A stretch of 64,000 bases of DNA from Taklimakanibacter deserti (GTDB taxonomy: Bacteria; Pseudomonadota; Alphaproteobacteria; Rhizobiales; Aestuariivirgaceae). The notes beneath the pieces are model-generated. The model was not told the origin of the DNA and did no database searches. It worked only from the letters and a program-made list of their open reading frames with translations. The stretch covers positions 310,001 to 374,000 of the forward strand of contig QORU01000003.1 in assembly GCA_003574785.1 (NCBI GenBank), given 5' to 3'. The translations under genes were made by a program, and so were the position numbers. Below are positions 52,858 to 61,686 of the stretch, piece after piece (positions within the stretch are counted from its first letter, which is position 1; each line of letters starts with the position of its first letter).

Positions 52858-53924
52858 CAGCCGGTCACCAATATGGAATCCTTGGCGTCCCAGCCGATGA
52901 GCACGGTCTGATCGCGCTCGAGATTGGAGGATTGCTGGCGCAGCTTCTCGACGATGAACACATTCTCGCCGATGCGGACCTGATACTGGATGCGCGAGCC
53001 CAGCGCATATTCATTGTAGAGCTTGCCCTCCAGCACATTGTCGGCATCCTTGGACGTGGCAACAAAGCGGACGAATTCCGGGCGGATGACGAGATGGCCC
53101 TTGGTGAAGGCGTCGGGAACGGAGGCGACGGCGAAGGCTTTGTCGAAGGTGTCGGCCCTGATGGTGCGGCTGCCATTCATGGTCACCGGGATGACATTGA
53201 CGTCGCCCATGAATTCCGAGACGAACTTGTCCTTGGGCGCCGAATAGATCTCGTTGGGCGTCCCGACCTGGACCAGTTGCCCTGAGCGCATCACGCCGAT
53301 GCGGTCCGACATCACCATCGCCTCTTCGAGGGAATGGGTGATGTAGACGAAGGTCTTGCCCGTCTCGCGATGGATATCCTTGAGCTCCTTCTCGAGCGTC
53401 TTGCGCAATTTATAGTCGATGGCCGACAGGGGCTCATCGAAGAACAGGATCTTGGGATCGAAGGCAAGCGCACGGGCGAGGGCGACGCGCTGGCGCTCGC
53501 CGCCCGAGCAGCGCAGCACCGACTTGGCATAGTAGTTCTGCGGCAAGCGGAGCTGGTCGAGGAGCGCGAGCGCGCGCTTCTTGCGGGCTTCCGGATCGAC
53601 ACCCTTGATCTTGAGCGGGAACTCGATGTTCTCGCCGACGGTGCGGTGCGGAAACAAGGCGAGCGACTGGAACACCATGCAGGTCGGACGCTTGTTGGCC
53701 GGCAGGTCGTTGATGCGCTTGCCGCTCAGGATGATGTCGCCGCTCGTCGCCTGCTCCATGCCGGCGAGCATGCGGATCAGCGTCGTCTTGCCCGAGCCCG
53801 AAGGGCCGACAATGGTGAAGAACTCGCCTTCGGCGATGTCGAGGTCGATGCCATCCACGGCATTGAGGGTGCCGAAGGATTTGGTGAGAGACTTCAGCTC
53901 GAGGATAGGCGCGCGCTTTGACAT
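52857..53924 (-). CDS. ABC transporter ATP-binding protein (PotA-like)
   Basis: 355-residue ATPase with TOBE-type C-terminus. Walker A GPSGSGKTT, Walker B ILFFDEPLSAID, and H-loop ITHSLEEA are clear. The signature reads CSGGERQR instead of the usual LSGGQ-type start; the Cys is a conservative oddity. It lies between an inverted-repeat region and the permease genes. ATPase of the second Pot-class transporter. Confidence 0.93.
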   Translation of the reverse strand: MSKRAPILELKSLTKSFGTLNAVDGIDLDIAEGEFFTIVGPSGSGKTTLIRMLAGMEQATSGDIILSGKRINDLPANKRPTCMVFQSLALFPHRTVGENIEFPLKIKGVDPEARKKRALALLDQLRLPQNYYAKSVLRCSGGERQRVALARALAFDPKILFFDEPLSAIDYKLRKTLEKELKDIHRETGKTFVYITHSLEEAMVMSDRIGVMRSGQLVQVGTPNEIYSAPKDKFVSEFMGDVNVIPVTMNGSRTIRADTFDKAFAVASVPDAFTKGHLVIRPEFVRFVATSKDADNVLEGKLYNEYALGSRIQYQVRIGENVFIVEKLRQQSSNLERDQTVLIGWDAKDSILVTG

Positions 53925-53996
53925 GCAGTCCTTATGATTAAGCTACCCTCGCCCCCAAACGGGGGAGAGGGAGGGGCCCATTGCGGAGCAATGGGA

Positions 53997-54069
53997 GGGT
54001 GAGGGGGAACCGACAGCAAATTCACTTCCATATTGATGAAGAAATTTGTCCGCCGGTTCCCCCTCACCC
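53997..54069. repeat. Long inverted repeat between binding-protein and ATPase genes
   Basis: GGGTGAGGGGGAACCG (53997-54012) is repeated inverted as CGGTTCCCCCTCACCC (54054-54069), a 16-base stem around an A/T-richer loop. Nested CCCTCTCCCC/GGGGGAGAGG elements flank it (53948-53972 and 54073-54098). This class of intergenic palindrome is common in rhizobial genomes. It lies where the binding-protein transcript would be trimmed or attenuated. Confidence 0.7.
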
Positions 54070-54102
54070 TAACCCTCTCCCCCGGAGGGGGAGAGGGGAA
54101 TG

Positions 54103-55266
54103 TCATCCGGCCGAAGCTTCCTTCTTGGCGGAGGTCATGATGTCGAGGAGCTTGTCGTAGTCGGGAACGATGTCGTATTCGACCGAGCGCGCCATTTCCT
54201 CGTCGAGCGAATCCCACTGTATCGCGTCGAGCTCGTCCTTGGTGAACAGGTCGAAGCACTCCTTGTTGCCCATCTGAGTGACGGGATTGAAAGTGCCCTC
54301 GGCGAAAGCGACGACATGGGCGTTCTTGGGATCCTGGACATATTGCAGGAATTCGGTGGCAAGCGGCGAGAGCTCGGGATTGTTCACCGTCGAGGTGATC
54401 TCGATCCAGGCGATGCCGCCCTTGCCGCCTGCCATGGGGCCCGATTTGGGCGTGATGCCGCGGATGTTCTTGGCGCCGTCGGCGCGGGCGGGCGAAGCCG
54501 AATAGGTGCCGCCGGTCAGATGGAAGTCGATCTCGCCCGAGACCAGCGCCTGGTTCATCGTCGCGATGTCGCCGACCGCCTTGGCGCCCTTGAACACGCG
54601 CTTCGCCGTCTCGGTGAACTTCTCGACCTCATCGTCGGAATGGACCTTGAACGGATCGAAGCCGGCGATGCAGCATACGTTGAAGACGTTCCAGTCGTCG
54701 GATTCGAGAATGCCGTATTTCTTGTCATTGGCCGGATCGTTCCACAGATTCCAGCCCTGGTCCTCGGCCGCCTGGCGGCTGACCTTGTCGGTGTTGACGA
54801 CGAAGGAATAAGGTCCGAAGCGCTGCGCCATGCCGATGAGCTGCTCGCCCTTCTCGTCCATCGCCCATTTATAGGGCGCCTTGAAGGCCGGCAGCATCTT
54901 GTCGAAATAGGGTTCGAACGCGGCGCGGTCGAGCGGCTTGATCAGGCCTTCCGGCAGCATGATCTTGCGTGCCCAGGGATTGTTGACATTGATGAGGTCC
55001 CACACCTTGGTTTCGCCGGCGCGCAGCCGGTTGATCATGGTGGGATCGTTGGTGAGCGACTCCGCCTTGACGGTGGCGCCCTTCGACTGGCGGAAGGGAT
55101 CGAGAACCTGAGCCGAGTTGTAGCCTTCCCAGCACAGGATATTGAGCTCCTTGTCGCGGGCGGCGAAGGCCCGATCGGTGGTGAACTTCGTGCCGACGGC
55201 GAAGGCCGCGGCAAAAGCAGCCGATTGCTGCATGAAGTTCCGGCGAGACAGGGGTGTTTTCAGCAT
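54103..55266 (-). CDS. Spermidine/putrescine-class ABC transporter substrate-binding protein (Tat-exported)
   Basis: 387-residue PotD/PotF-type binding protein. The twin-arginine signal SRRNFM (residues 7-12) is followed by a hydrophobic Ala/Phe stretch and cleavage near AFA-A (about 34-36). The mature protein begins KELNILCWEGYN, the Pot-class hallmark, and contains EKFTETAKRVFKGAKAVGDI. First gene of the minus-strand operon binding protein, ATPase, two permeases, SDR. The ligand could be a polyamine or an amino-acid-like compound. Confidence 0.92.
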   Translation of the reverse strand: MLKTPLSRRNFMQQSAAFAAAFAVGTKFTTDRAFAARDKELNILCWEGYNSAQVLDPFRQSKGATVKAESLTNDPTMINRLRAGETKVWDLINVNNPWARKIMLPEGLIKPLDRAAFEPYFDKMLPAFKAPYKWAMDEKGEQLIGMAQRFGPYSFVVNTDKVSRQAAEDQGWNLWNDPANDKKYGILESDDWNVFNVCCIAGFDPFKVHSDDEVEKFTETAKRVFKGAKAVGDIATMNQALVSGEIDFHLTGGTYSASPARADGAKNIRGITPKSGPMAGGKGGIAWIEITSTVNNPELSPLATEFLQYVQDPKNAHVVAFAEGTFNPVTQMGNKECFDLFTKDELDAIQWDSLDEEMARSVEYDIVPDYDKLLDIMTSAKKEASAG

Positions 55267-55455
55267 GCGACTTCCTCCATGGCTTATGTGCCCACCACTT
55301 CTTGTATAGGCAGGCTTATCCGGCGTTTCCCATCTTCAGCTTAGTCGAGCTTCATTGTCGTTGCTTGACTTTCGGACTTCCCGATTTGACACCCCTCGCG
55401 GGAGCAAGGGCGCGCCTAATCGGCATGTCGGAGCAAACCCTCGTCGCCAAAGCCT

Positions 55456-55487
55456 CCAGCCCCGGATCAGGGCCGGGGCTGGTTTTT
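55456..55487 (+). terminator. Terminator-like hairpin in the leader of the polyol operon
   Basis: CCAGCCCCG (55456-55464) pairs with CGGGGCTGG (55474-55482) and is followed by TTTTT. It has all the marks of an intrinsic terminator on the plus strand, yet lies about 85 bases before a plus-strand operon and has no plus-strand gene upstream. It may be an attenuator or a roadblock against antisense transcripts. The rest of the 304-base gap (55267-55570) shows no gene. Confidence 0.5.
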
Positions 55488-55534
55488 GACCGAATTTGCT
55501 CCGGATTCAGCTTGCGCCATCCATGTGAGATATG

Positions 55535-55559
55535 CAACATAATTGTTGTAGTTCCAACA
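55535..55559. promoter_or_regulatory. Candidate DeoR-type operator
   Basis: CAACA-TAAT-TGTTG (55535-55548) is a short dyad, with a further CCAACA at 55554-55559. It lies directly in front of the polyol operon that encodes its own DeoR-family regulator, so autoregulation through this site is plausible. Confidence 0.4.
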
Positions 55560-55570
55560 TTGAGGGCGAG

Positions 55571-56245
55571 ATGGACTTCATCTTCATGCTGACGCATCAC
55601 GACAAGACCGTCCAGAACTGTCTTGACGTCTATGATTCCCTCGCCGGGATCGGCTTGCGGCATGTCGGCTTCAAGGATGTCGGCGTCGACAAGGCGACGC
55701 TCAAGGAGCTCACGCGGCGGATCAAGGCCGACGGCTCGATCGCCTATGTCGAAGTGGTGAGCCAGACGCCGGAAACCATCCGCCAGTCGATCACGGCCTC
55801 GGCCGAGCTCGGCGTCGACCGGGTTCTGGGCGGGCAGGATATCAAGCTCGCCATGGCGACCTTCAAGGACGGCGGTCCCACCTATTATCCCTTTCCCGGC
55901 CGCCCCACCGGACATCCGACCAAGCTCGGGGGAACGGCGGCGGAGGTCGAGAACGACTGCCGCGATGCGATCGGCTCCGGCTGTCCGGGCGTCGATCTCC
56001 TCGCTTATCGCGCGACCGAAGCCGATCCCCTCGATCTGATTCGCGCGGCGCGCCGCGGCCTCGGCGACAAGGGCTATCTCATCGTCGCCGGCAGCATCGA
56101 TTCGCCGGAGCGGATCAAGGCCGTGGCGGCCGCCGGCGCCAATGCCTTCACCATCGGATCGGCGGTGTTCGAGAATGCCTTCGCGCAAGGCGTCAAGGGT
56201 GTGCGCGATCAGTGCAAGGCCGTGCTGCGAGCGGTCGGGACATGA
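55571..56245 (+). CDS. Putative TIM-barrel protein, first gene of polyol operon
   Basis: 224-residue soluble protein with alternating strand/helix pattern and a phosphate-binding-like end (LIVAGSIDSP, then AFTIGSAVFEN), as seen in TIM-barrel enzymes acting on phosphorylated sugars. No specific family recognised. ATG 55571 (MDFIFMLTHHDKT) has GAGGGCGAG upstream. It is followed 3 bases later by a glycerol-1-phosphate dehydrogenase-family gene, so it probably acts on a phosphorylated intermediate (an isomerase or aldolase is possible). Confidence 0.78.
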   Translation: MDFIFMLTHHDKTVQNCLDVYDSLAGIGLRHVGFKDVGVDKATLKELTRRIKADGSIAYVEVVSQTPETIRQSITASAELGVDRVLGGQDIKLAMATFKDGGPTYYPFPGRPTGHPTKLGGTAAEVENDCRDAIGSGCPGVDLLAYRATEADPLDLIRAARRGLGDKGYLIVAGSIDSPERIKAVAAAGANAFTIGSAVFENAFAQGVKGVRDQCKAVLRAVGT

Positions 56246-56248
56246 GCG

Positions 56249-57547
56249 ATGGACGTGCTCAAGAAACTGCTCGCCGGCGATTACCGCGATCCCGAAACGG
56301 GTGAGCGTCTCCATGTCCCGGTGAAATCGCTGGTCATCCAGGAGAGCCTCGCCGGGAACGAGGCCGATCTCGTCAAGGCGCTCGATCTGCCGAAACCCTA
56401 TGCGGTCGTCTCGGACGACCACACGCATAGAGCCCTGGGCCTCAGGGTAGAAACCGCGCTCGCCTCCTTGGGCAAGCTCATCCCGATCCGATTGGGCAAC
56501 CGCCCGCATCCCGACGACAAGACGGCTGAGCGGGTGATGCAGGAAGGCGAGAAGGCCGGCTCCTATATCGCGGTGGGCTCGGGCACGATCTGCGATCTCG
56601 GCAAATATGCGGCTGCCCGGCAGGGCAAGCGCTGCGCCGTCTTCGCCACCGCGCCCTCGATGAACGGCTATACGTCGGTCAATGCCGCGATCACGGTCCA
56701 TGGCCACAAGAAATCGCTGGCGGCCGTCTCGCCCGAGGGCGTGTTCGTCGATCTCGGTATCCTCGCCAGGGCCCCGAAGCGCCTCATCCAGGCCGGTTTC
56801 GGCGATGCGATCTGCCGCTCGACGGCGCAGGCCGACTGGCTCATGGCCGGCCGCCTCCTGGGCCAGCCCTACCGCACCACCCCCTTCGCTTTCATCGCCG
56901 ATCTCGAAAACGAGCTGGTCGCCGATCCCTCAGGGCTCCTCAAGGGTGATCGCCCAGCCTTGAGCCGGCTCATCCAGATCCTGCTTCTGTCGGGCTTCGG
57001 CATGACGATCTGCGGCGGGTCCTATCCGGCGAGCCAGGGCGAGCATCTGATCAGCCATCACATCGAGATGATGCCGCCGCAGGGCTGGGAGCCGGCGCTG
57101 CATGGCGAGCAGATCGCGGTGACCACGCTCGTCATGGCCAAGCTCCAGGACCGGATCCTGACCCGCGACACCCCGCCCCAGCTCGGCGCCAGCAAAGTGA
57201 GCGCCGGCTCGCTCCGATCGCATTTCGGCGACGAAGTGGGCCTCGCCTGTTGGAAGGATATCCAGCCCAAGCTTTGGGACACGGAGCGGGCCTCGCGCCT
57301 GAATGAGCGGCTGCAGGCGATCTGGCCGCGCCTCAAAAGCGAGATCTCAGCTGTACGCAGGCCCGCCGCAGAGGTCGAGGCGGCGCTCGCCAAGGTCGAG
57401 GCGCCGCGCTGCTATACGGCGATCGGCCTGCCGCGCACGACCTTCCGGGATGCGATCCTGCATGCGCGCGAAATCAGGAACCGCTATACCTTCCTCGACC
57501 TCGCGGCCGATTCCGGCCTGCTCGAACCGGAAAGACTTATCGATTGA
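56249..57547 (+). CDS. sn-Glycerol-1-phosphate dehydrogenase family protein (AraM/EgsA-like)
   Basis: 432-residue iron/zinc-containing NAD(P)-dependent polyol-phosphate dehydrogenase. GSGTICDLGKYAA (about residues 110-122), ATAPSMNGYTSVNAA (about 132-146) and the metal-site GEHLISHHIEM (about 267-277) match the AraM/EgsA family. Archaeal and Bacillus members reduce dihydroxyacetone phosphate to glycerol-1-phosphate; in a kinase/phosphatase operon an oxidative role on a sugar-alcohol phosphate is equally likely. It overlaps the HAD gene start by 4 bases. Confidence 0.88.
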   Translation: MDVLKKLLAGDYRDPETGERLHVPVKSLVIQESLAGNEADLVKALDLPKPYAVVSDDHTHRALGLRVETALASLGKLIPIRLGNRPHPDDKTAERVMQEGEKAGSYIAVGSGTICDLGKYAAARQGKRCAVFATAPSMNGYTSVNAAITVHGHKKSLAAVSPEGVFVDLGILARAPKRLIQAGFGDAICRSTAQADWLMAGRLLGQPYRTTPFAFIADLENELVADPSGLLKGDRPALSRLIQILLLSGFGMTICGGSYPASQGEHLISHHIEMMPPQGWEPALHGEQIAVTTLVMAKLQDRILTRDTPPQLGASKVSAGSLRSHFGDEVGLACWKDIQPKLWDTERASRLNERLQAIWPRLKSEISAVRRPAAEVEAALAKVEAPRCYTAIGLPRTTFRDAILHAREIRNRYTFLDLAADSGLLEPERLID

Positions 57548-58356
57548 CGCAAATGCTTTCGCCGCTCGCCGCCTTCGCCCGTCCCGATCTCAAGGCGGTG
57601 AAGGCGATCCTCACCGATATCGACGATACGCTGACGCTCCATGGAAGGCTGCCCGCCAGCGCCTATAGAGCGATGGAAGACCTGCATGAAGCGGGCCTCA
57701 TTGTCGTTCCGATCACCGGCCGGCCCGCCGGCTGGTGCGACCACATCGCGCGCATGTGGCCCGTCGACGGCATCGTCGGCGAGAACGGCGCCTTCTATTT
57801 CCGCTATGACGATGGGCTGAAGAAAATGCTGCGCGTCTATGGCCAACCGGCGGACATGCGCCAGGCCAACAACGAGAAACTGAAGACGCTCGGCCGGCGC
57901 ATCCTCGATGAGTTTCCCGGGACCGCCATCGCCTCCGACCAGGCCTATCGCGAGATCGATATCGCAATCGATTTCTGCGAGGACGTGCCGCCTTTGCCGC
58001 TCGCCACCGCGGAAAGGATCCGGCAAGCTTTGGAGGCCGAAGGTGCGACCGCCAAGGTCAGCTCCATCCATGTCAATGCCTGGTTCGGCCAGCACGACAA
58101 GCTCACCATGACGAGGCGCATGCTCAAGGACTGTTTCGGAATCGATACCGACAGCGAGCGCCGGCATATCGTCTATGCCGGGGATTCCCCCAATGATGCG
58201 CCGATGTTCGCCTTCTTCCCGAATGCGGTCGGTGTCGCCAATGTCATGCCCTACACGGCCATCATGCCGCATCTGCCGCGCTATGTGACGCGCGCCGAAG
58301 GGGGCGATGGTTTCGCCGAGCTCGCACAGGCCCTTTTGGAGGCACGCCATGGATAG
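57544..58356 (+). CDS. HAD-superfamily phosphatase (Cof/SPP-like)
   Basis: 270-residue haloacid dehalogenase-type phosphatase. Motif I ILTDIDDTLT gives the nucleophilic Asp, GRPAGWCDHIARMWP belongs to motif II and cap, and motif IV is VYAGDSPNDAPM. TTG at 57544 has GGAAAG 9 bases upstream and overlaps the previous stop; ATG 57553 is an alternative three codons in. The substrate is probably a sugar or polyol phosphate of the same pathway. It overlaps the DeoR gene by 8 bases. Confidence 0.88.
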   Translation: MTQMLSPLAAFARPDLKAVKAILTDIDDTLTLHGRLPASAYRAMEDLHEAGLIVVPITGRPAGWCDHIARMWPVDGIVGENGAFYFRYDDGLKKMLRVYGQPADMRQANNEKLKTLGRRILDEFPGTAIASDQAYREIDIAIDFCEDVPPLPLATAERIRQALEAEGATAKVSSIHVNAWFGQHDKLTMTRRMLKDCFGIDTDSERRHIVYAGDSPNDAPMFAFFPNAVGVANVMPYTAIMPHLPRYVTRAEGGDGFAELAQALLEARHG

Positions 58357-59143
58357 GCTGTCCAAGCGCGAAAGACAGGATCGCATCGTGACCCGCCTGA
58401 ACACGACGGTCGCGGTCCGCATCTCCGATCTCGCCGAGGAGTTCGACGTCACCACCGAGACGATAAGGCGCGATCTCGATGCGCTGGCCGAGCGCGGCCT
58501 CCTGGCCAGGACCTATGGCGGCGCGGCGATGCGGGCGCTGACCGATGAGCCGGGCATCGCCACGCGCGCCCAGACCTATGTCGCCGAGCGCGAGCGCATC
58601 GCGCTCAACGCCGCGCAGCTGGTGAAGTCGGGCGACGTGCTCATCATCGATGCGGGCTCGACCACCGCGCAGCTGGCGAAGGCCCTGGCGCAGCTCCCGA
58701 TCGCGTTCCGGGCGATCACCAATTCGATCGGCGTGGCGCGCATACTGGGCCAGTCCGAGACAGCCTCGGTGCTGTTGTGTCCGGGCGATCTCAGGCTCAC
58801 CGAGGAGGGCGTCTTCGGCACCGAGACGCTCGACTTCCTCGACCGCTATCACGCCAATATCGCCTTCATCGGCGCCGGCGGCTTCACGGTGAGCGAAATA
58901 AGCGACGCGGATGCGGCAGGCGTGGCGGTCAAGCGCAAGATCATCAGCCGCGCCGAGCGCGTCTATCTCGTGGCCGATCACACCAAGGCCGGCATCACGC
59001 AATTCGCCACCATCTGTCCGTGGGATGCGCTCGACGGCCTCATCACCGACCAGAAGCCCGATGACAGCCTGGTGCGCGCCTTGGCCGAGGCGCAGGTCGA
59101 ATTGCGCGTGGCGGAGCAGGGGAAAACCGGCATCGCCGCATGA
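58349..59143 (+). CDS. DeoR family transcriptional regulator
   Basis: 264-residue repressor with winged helix (RQDRIVTRLNTTVAVRISDL, TTETIRRDLDALAERG) and a sugar-phosphate sensor domain (IIDAGSTTAQLAKAL, ITNSIGVA, GAGGFTVSEI). ATG 58349 follows GGAGG at 8 bases. It is encoded inside the operon it probably controls, between a phosphatase and a kinase gene, and overlaps the latter by 4 bases. Confidence 0.92.
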   Translation: MDRLSKRERQDRIVTRLNTTVAVRISDLAEEFDVTTETIRRDLDALAERGLLARTYGGAAMRALTDEPGIATRAQTYVAERERIALNAAQLVKSGDVLIIDAGSTTAQLAKALAQLPIAFRAITNSIGVARILGQSETASVLLCPGDLRLTEEGVFGTETLDFLDRYHANIAFIGAGGFTVSEISDADAAGVAVKRKIISRAERVYLVADHTKAGITQFATICPWDALDGLITDQKPDDSLVRALAEAQVELRVAEQGKTGIAA

Positions 59144-60582
59144 TCGTCGGCATCGACATCGGCACGCAGAGCCTGAAGGCCGTCGTGCTGTCGCCGGAGA
59201 TGAAGATCATCGGCGAGGATGCAATTGCGTACCAGCCGGATTTTCCGCAGGCCGGATGGGCGGAGCAGGATCCCGGACTCTGGGAAAAGGCGCTGGGCCC
59301 CGCCATCCATGGCGCCTTGCAGAAAGCCGGCCGCAAGGCCGATGAGGTGAAGGCGCTGGGCTTTGCCGGGCAGCTCGACGGCTGCATCGCCATCGATGCG
59401 AGCGGCTCGCCGCTTCATCCCTGCCTCATCTGGATGGATCGGCGCGCCGATATCGCCGGCGTCGATGCCGATCAGGTCCTCAAGACCTGCGGCGTCGTCC
59501 TCGACGCGACGCATCTCGCCGCCAAGATCAGGTGGCTCAAGCGCAACGCGCCTGACGTCACACGGGCGGCGAAATTCCACGTGCCGGTGTCCTATATGGT
59601 GGCGCGCGTGACGGGCGCGCAGGTGATCGACCATGCGACGGCTTCGACCAGCATGGTCTATGGGCTGAAGTCGCGGAGCTATGATGAGGCTTTGCTCGCG
59701 GCCTTCGGCATAAGGGCTGAAGAGCTGCCGGAGGCAATGGACTCCGCAGCGCTTGCGGGACATCTTTCGGGCGAGGGCGCTGCGCTCACCGGTCTCAGGT
59801 CCGGGATTCCGGTCGCCGTCGGCACCGGCGATGATTTCTCTTCCGCCATCGGCGCAGGCCTGGTGGCGCCCGGCCGCTTCATCAATGTGCTGGGCACGGC
59901 GGAAGTGACGGGGGCGCTGCATCGCGAAGCCGTCATCGATCCGCAGAGGCTCGTCGAAACCCATGCCTTCCTCGGCGGCCATTATTATATCGAGAATCCG
60001 GGCTGGCTCTCGGGCGGCGCGCTGGTGTGGTTCCGCGACACGTTCGGGCTTGCAAGCTTCGAAGAGCTGACAAGGCTCGCCGGCGAAGCGCCGCCCGGCG
60101 CCGACGGCGTGACCTTCCTTCCCGCCCTCTCCGGCGCCATGGCGCCGGAATGGATCGCCTCGGCGCGCGGCGCCTTCTATGGCCTGACGCCGGCGCATGG
60201 GGTCCGGCATCTGGCGCGGGCACTGCTCGAAGGCATGAGCTTCGCCATGCGCGATGTGTTCGACCGGGTGAAGGCGCTCGGCGTCGAAGCCCACGCCTTG
60301 CGCATCGTCGGCGGCGGGGCGCGCAGCGCGCTGTGGACGCAGATGCGCGCCGATCTCTTGGGCCTTCCCGCCGAGACGCCGCGCCATCTCGATACATCGG
60401 CGATCGGTGCTGCCGTGCTGGCGGCCAAGGCCTCAGGCGCGATCGATGATATCGGCAGCACGGTGGTCGCGCTCAATCCGGTCGCCCGTGTGGCTTTGCC
60501 GCTTGCCCAAAACGCCGAGTCTTACGAGAATGCCTATCGGCGATACCGCCAGCTGTTTTCATCCCTGAGGCCCTTGTTCTGA
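59140..60582 (+). CDS. FGGY-family carbohydrate kinase (xylulokinase-like)
   Basis: 480-residue sugar/polyol kinase. N-terminal GIDIGTQSLKAVVLS (about residues 4-18), ALGFAGQLDGCI, LIWMDRRAD, and C-terminal GGGARSALWTQMRADLLG are typical of the xylulokinase/ribulokinase branch rather than glycerol kinase. It overlaps the DeoR stop by 4 bases. It would phosphorylate the sugar alcohol that the upstream dehydrogenase handles. The stop codon overlaps the frame of the following membrane protein. Confidence 0.9.
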   Translation: MIVGIDIGTQSLKAVVLSPEMKIIGEDAIAYQPDFPQAGWAEQDPGLWEKALGPAIHGALQKAGRKADEVKALGFAGQLDGCIAIDASGSPLHPCLIWMDRRADIAGVDADQVLKTCGVVLDATHLAAKIRWLKRNAPDVTRAAKFHVPVSYMVARVTGAQVIDHATASTSMVYGLKSRSYDEALLAAFGIRAEELPEAMDSAALAGHLSGEGAALTGLRSGIPVAVGTGDDFSSAIGAGLVAPGRFINVLGTAEVTGALHREAVIDPQRLVETHAFLGGHYYIENPGWLSGGALVWFRDTFGLASFEELTRLAGEAPPGADGVTFLPALSGAMAPEWIASARGAFYGLTPAHGVRHLARALLEGMSFAMRDVFDRVKALGVEAHALRIVGGGARSALWTQMRADLLGLPAETPRHLDTSAIGAAVLAAKASGAIDDIGSTVVALNPVARVALPLAQNAESYENAYRRYRQLFSSLRPLF

Positions 60583-61625
60583 TCCGTCTTCTTCTCACGC
60601 TTGCCCTCGGTGCCTTAGGCGGCGCCGTCTTCGCCTTCATTCATTTTCCTGCCCCCTGGCTCGCGGGCAGCATGATCGCGGCCATCCTCGCCGTGCTTTT
60701 CGGCCTGAAGCTGTGGGTTCCGAATGCGGTGAGAAACGCCGCCTTCATCATCCTCGGCGTCCAGATCGGCTCGAGCGTCACCATGGAGACGCTCACCACC
60801 GCGGCGCGCTGGCCGCTCAGCCTCGTGATGCTGGCCGTGACGGTCACGATGGTGACGGCGGCCTGCTACATGTTCTACCGGCGGATACGCGGCTGGCCCG
60901 TGGCCGATGCGCTGTTCTCGAGCCTGCCCGGGGCGCTCAGCCTCGTCGTGGCGCTGGCCGACGATGCCAAGGCCGACATGCGCCGGGTGATCATCGCGCA
61001 GAGCATCAGGCTGTTCTTCCTGGTGGCGGCACTGCCGCTGGTCATCAATAGCCTGTCGACGCGGCCGGCATCACAGGCACCTCCGGGGGCGAGCGTATGG
61101 TGGGAGATCGCGCTCGTCGTCGCGGCGAGCGCCACTGTGGCGCTCCTGCTCGAGAGGCTCAGGATCCCCGCCGGGCTCTTCGTGGGGGCGATCGTGACCA
61201 GCGCCTTGTTCTATCTCGGCGGCGTCGCGCATGGCGCCCTGCATGCGCCGGTCCTCATCCTGGCGAACATCATCCTCGGCACATCGCTCGCCAGCCGCTT
61301 CCAGGATTTTACCATGGGCGAGCTCCTGCATGCGCTGGGCGACGGCATCGCCGGCTTTGCCATCGCGCTGGTGCTCTCGGTCTTGGGCGCCATCCTGGCG
61401 AGCGTCATTGCCGGTCTGCCCTTCGCCCAGACGCTGCTCGCCTTCTCGCCCGGCGGCCTCGATGTGATGACGGTCATCGCCCTGGCCCTCCATCTCGATC
61501 CGGCCTATGTCGGCGCCCACCAGCTGGCGCGCTATCTCGCCATGAGCCTCGTCATCCCGCCGCTCACCGCCTATCTCCTGCGCCGCAGGCTGCCGCCGCC
61601 GGGCGGCACCCCTGACAAGGATTAG
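60579..61625 (+). CDS. AbrB-type (ammonia monooxygenase-related) membrane protein, start unclear
   Basis: Integral membrane protein with ten or more helices and an internal duplication (PAPWLAGSMIAAIL in the first half, PAGLFVGAIVTSAL in the second), as in AbrB-family proteins. The first conserved helix (GALGGAVFAFIHFPAPWLAG) lies upstream of the first ATG (60672), so that ATG cannot be the true start. The frame has no ATG, GTG or TTG between the kinase stop and 60672; the best candidates are CTG 60579 or ATC 60582, overlapping the kinase stop. A rare start or a sequence error is implied. Transport function unproven. Confidence 0.75.
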   Translation: MIRLLLTLALGALGGAVFAFIHFPAPWLAGSMIAAILAVLFGLKLWVPNAVRNAAFIILGVQIGSSVTMETLTTAARWPLSLVMLAVTVTMVTAACYMFYRRIRGWPVADALFSSLPGALSLVVALADDAKADMRRVIIAQSIRLFFLVAALPLVINSLSTRPASQAPPGASVWWEIALVVAASATVALLLERLRIPAGLFVGAIVTSALFYLGGVAHGALHAPVLILANIILGTSLASRFQDFTMGELLHALGDGIAGFAIALVLSVLGAILASVIAGLPFAQTLLAFSPGGLDVMTVIALALHLDPAYVGAHQLARYLAMSLVIPPLTAYLLRRRLPPPGGTPDKD

Positions 61626-61686
61626 GGCTTAAGCCACCTTTCCGCCTTAATGCGGTGCTGCAAGCATCCCATCCACGGAGCTTCCA

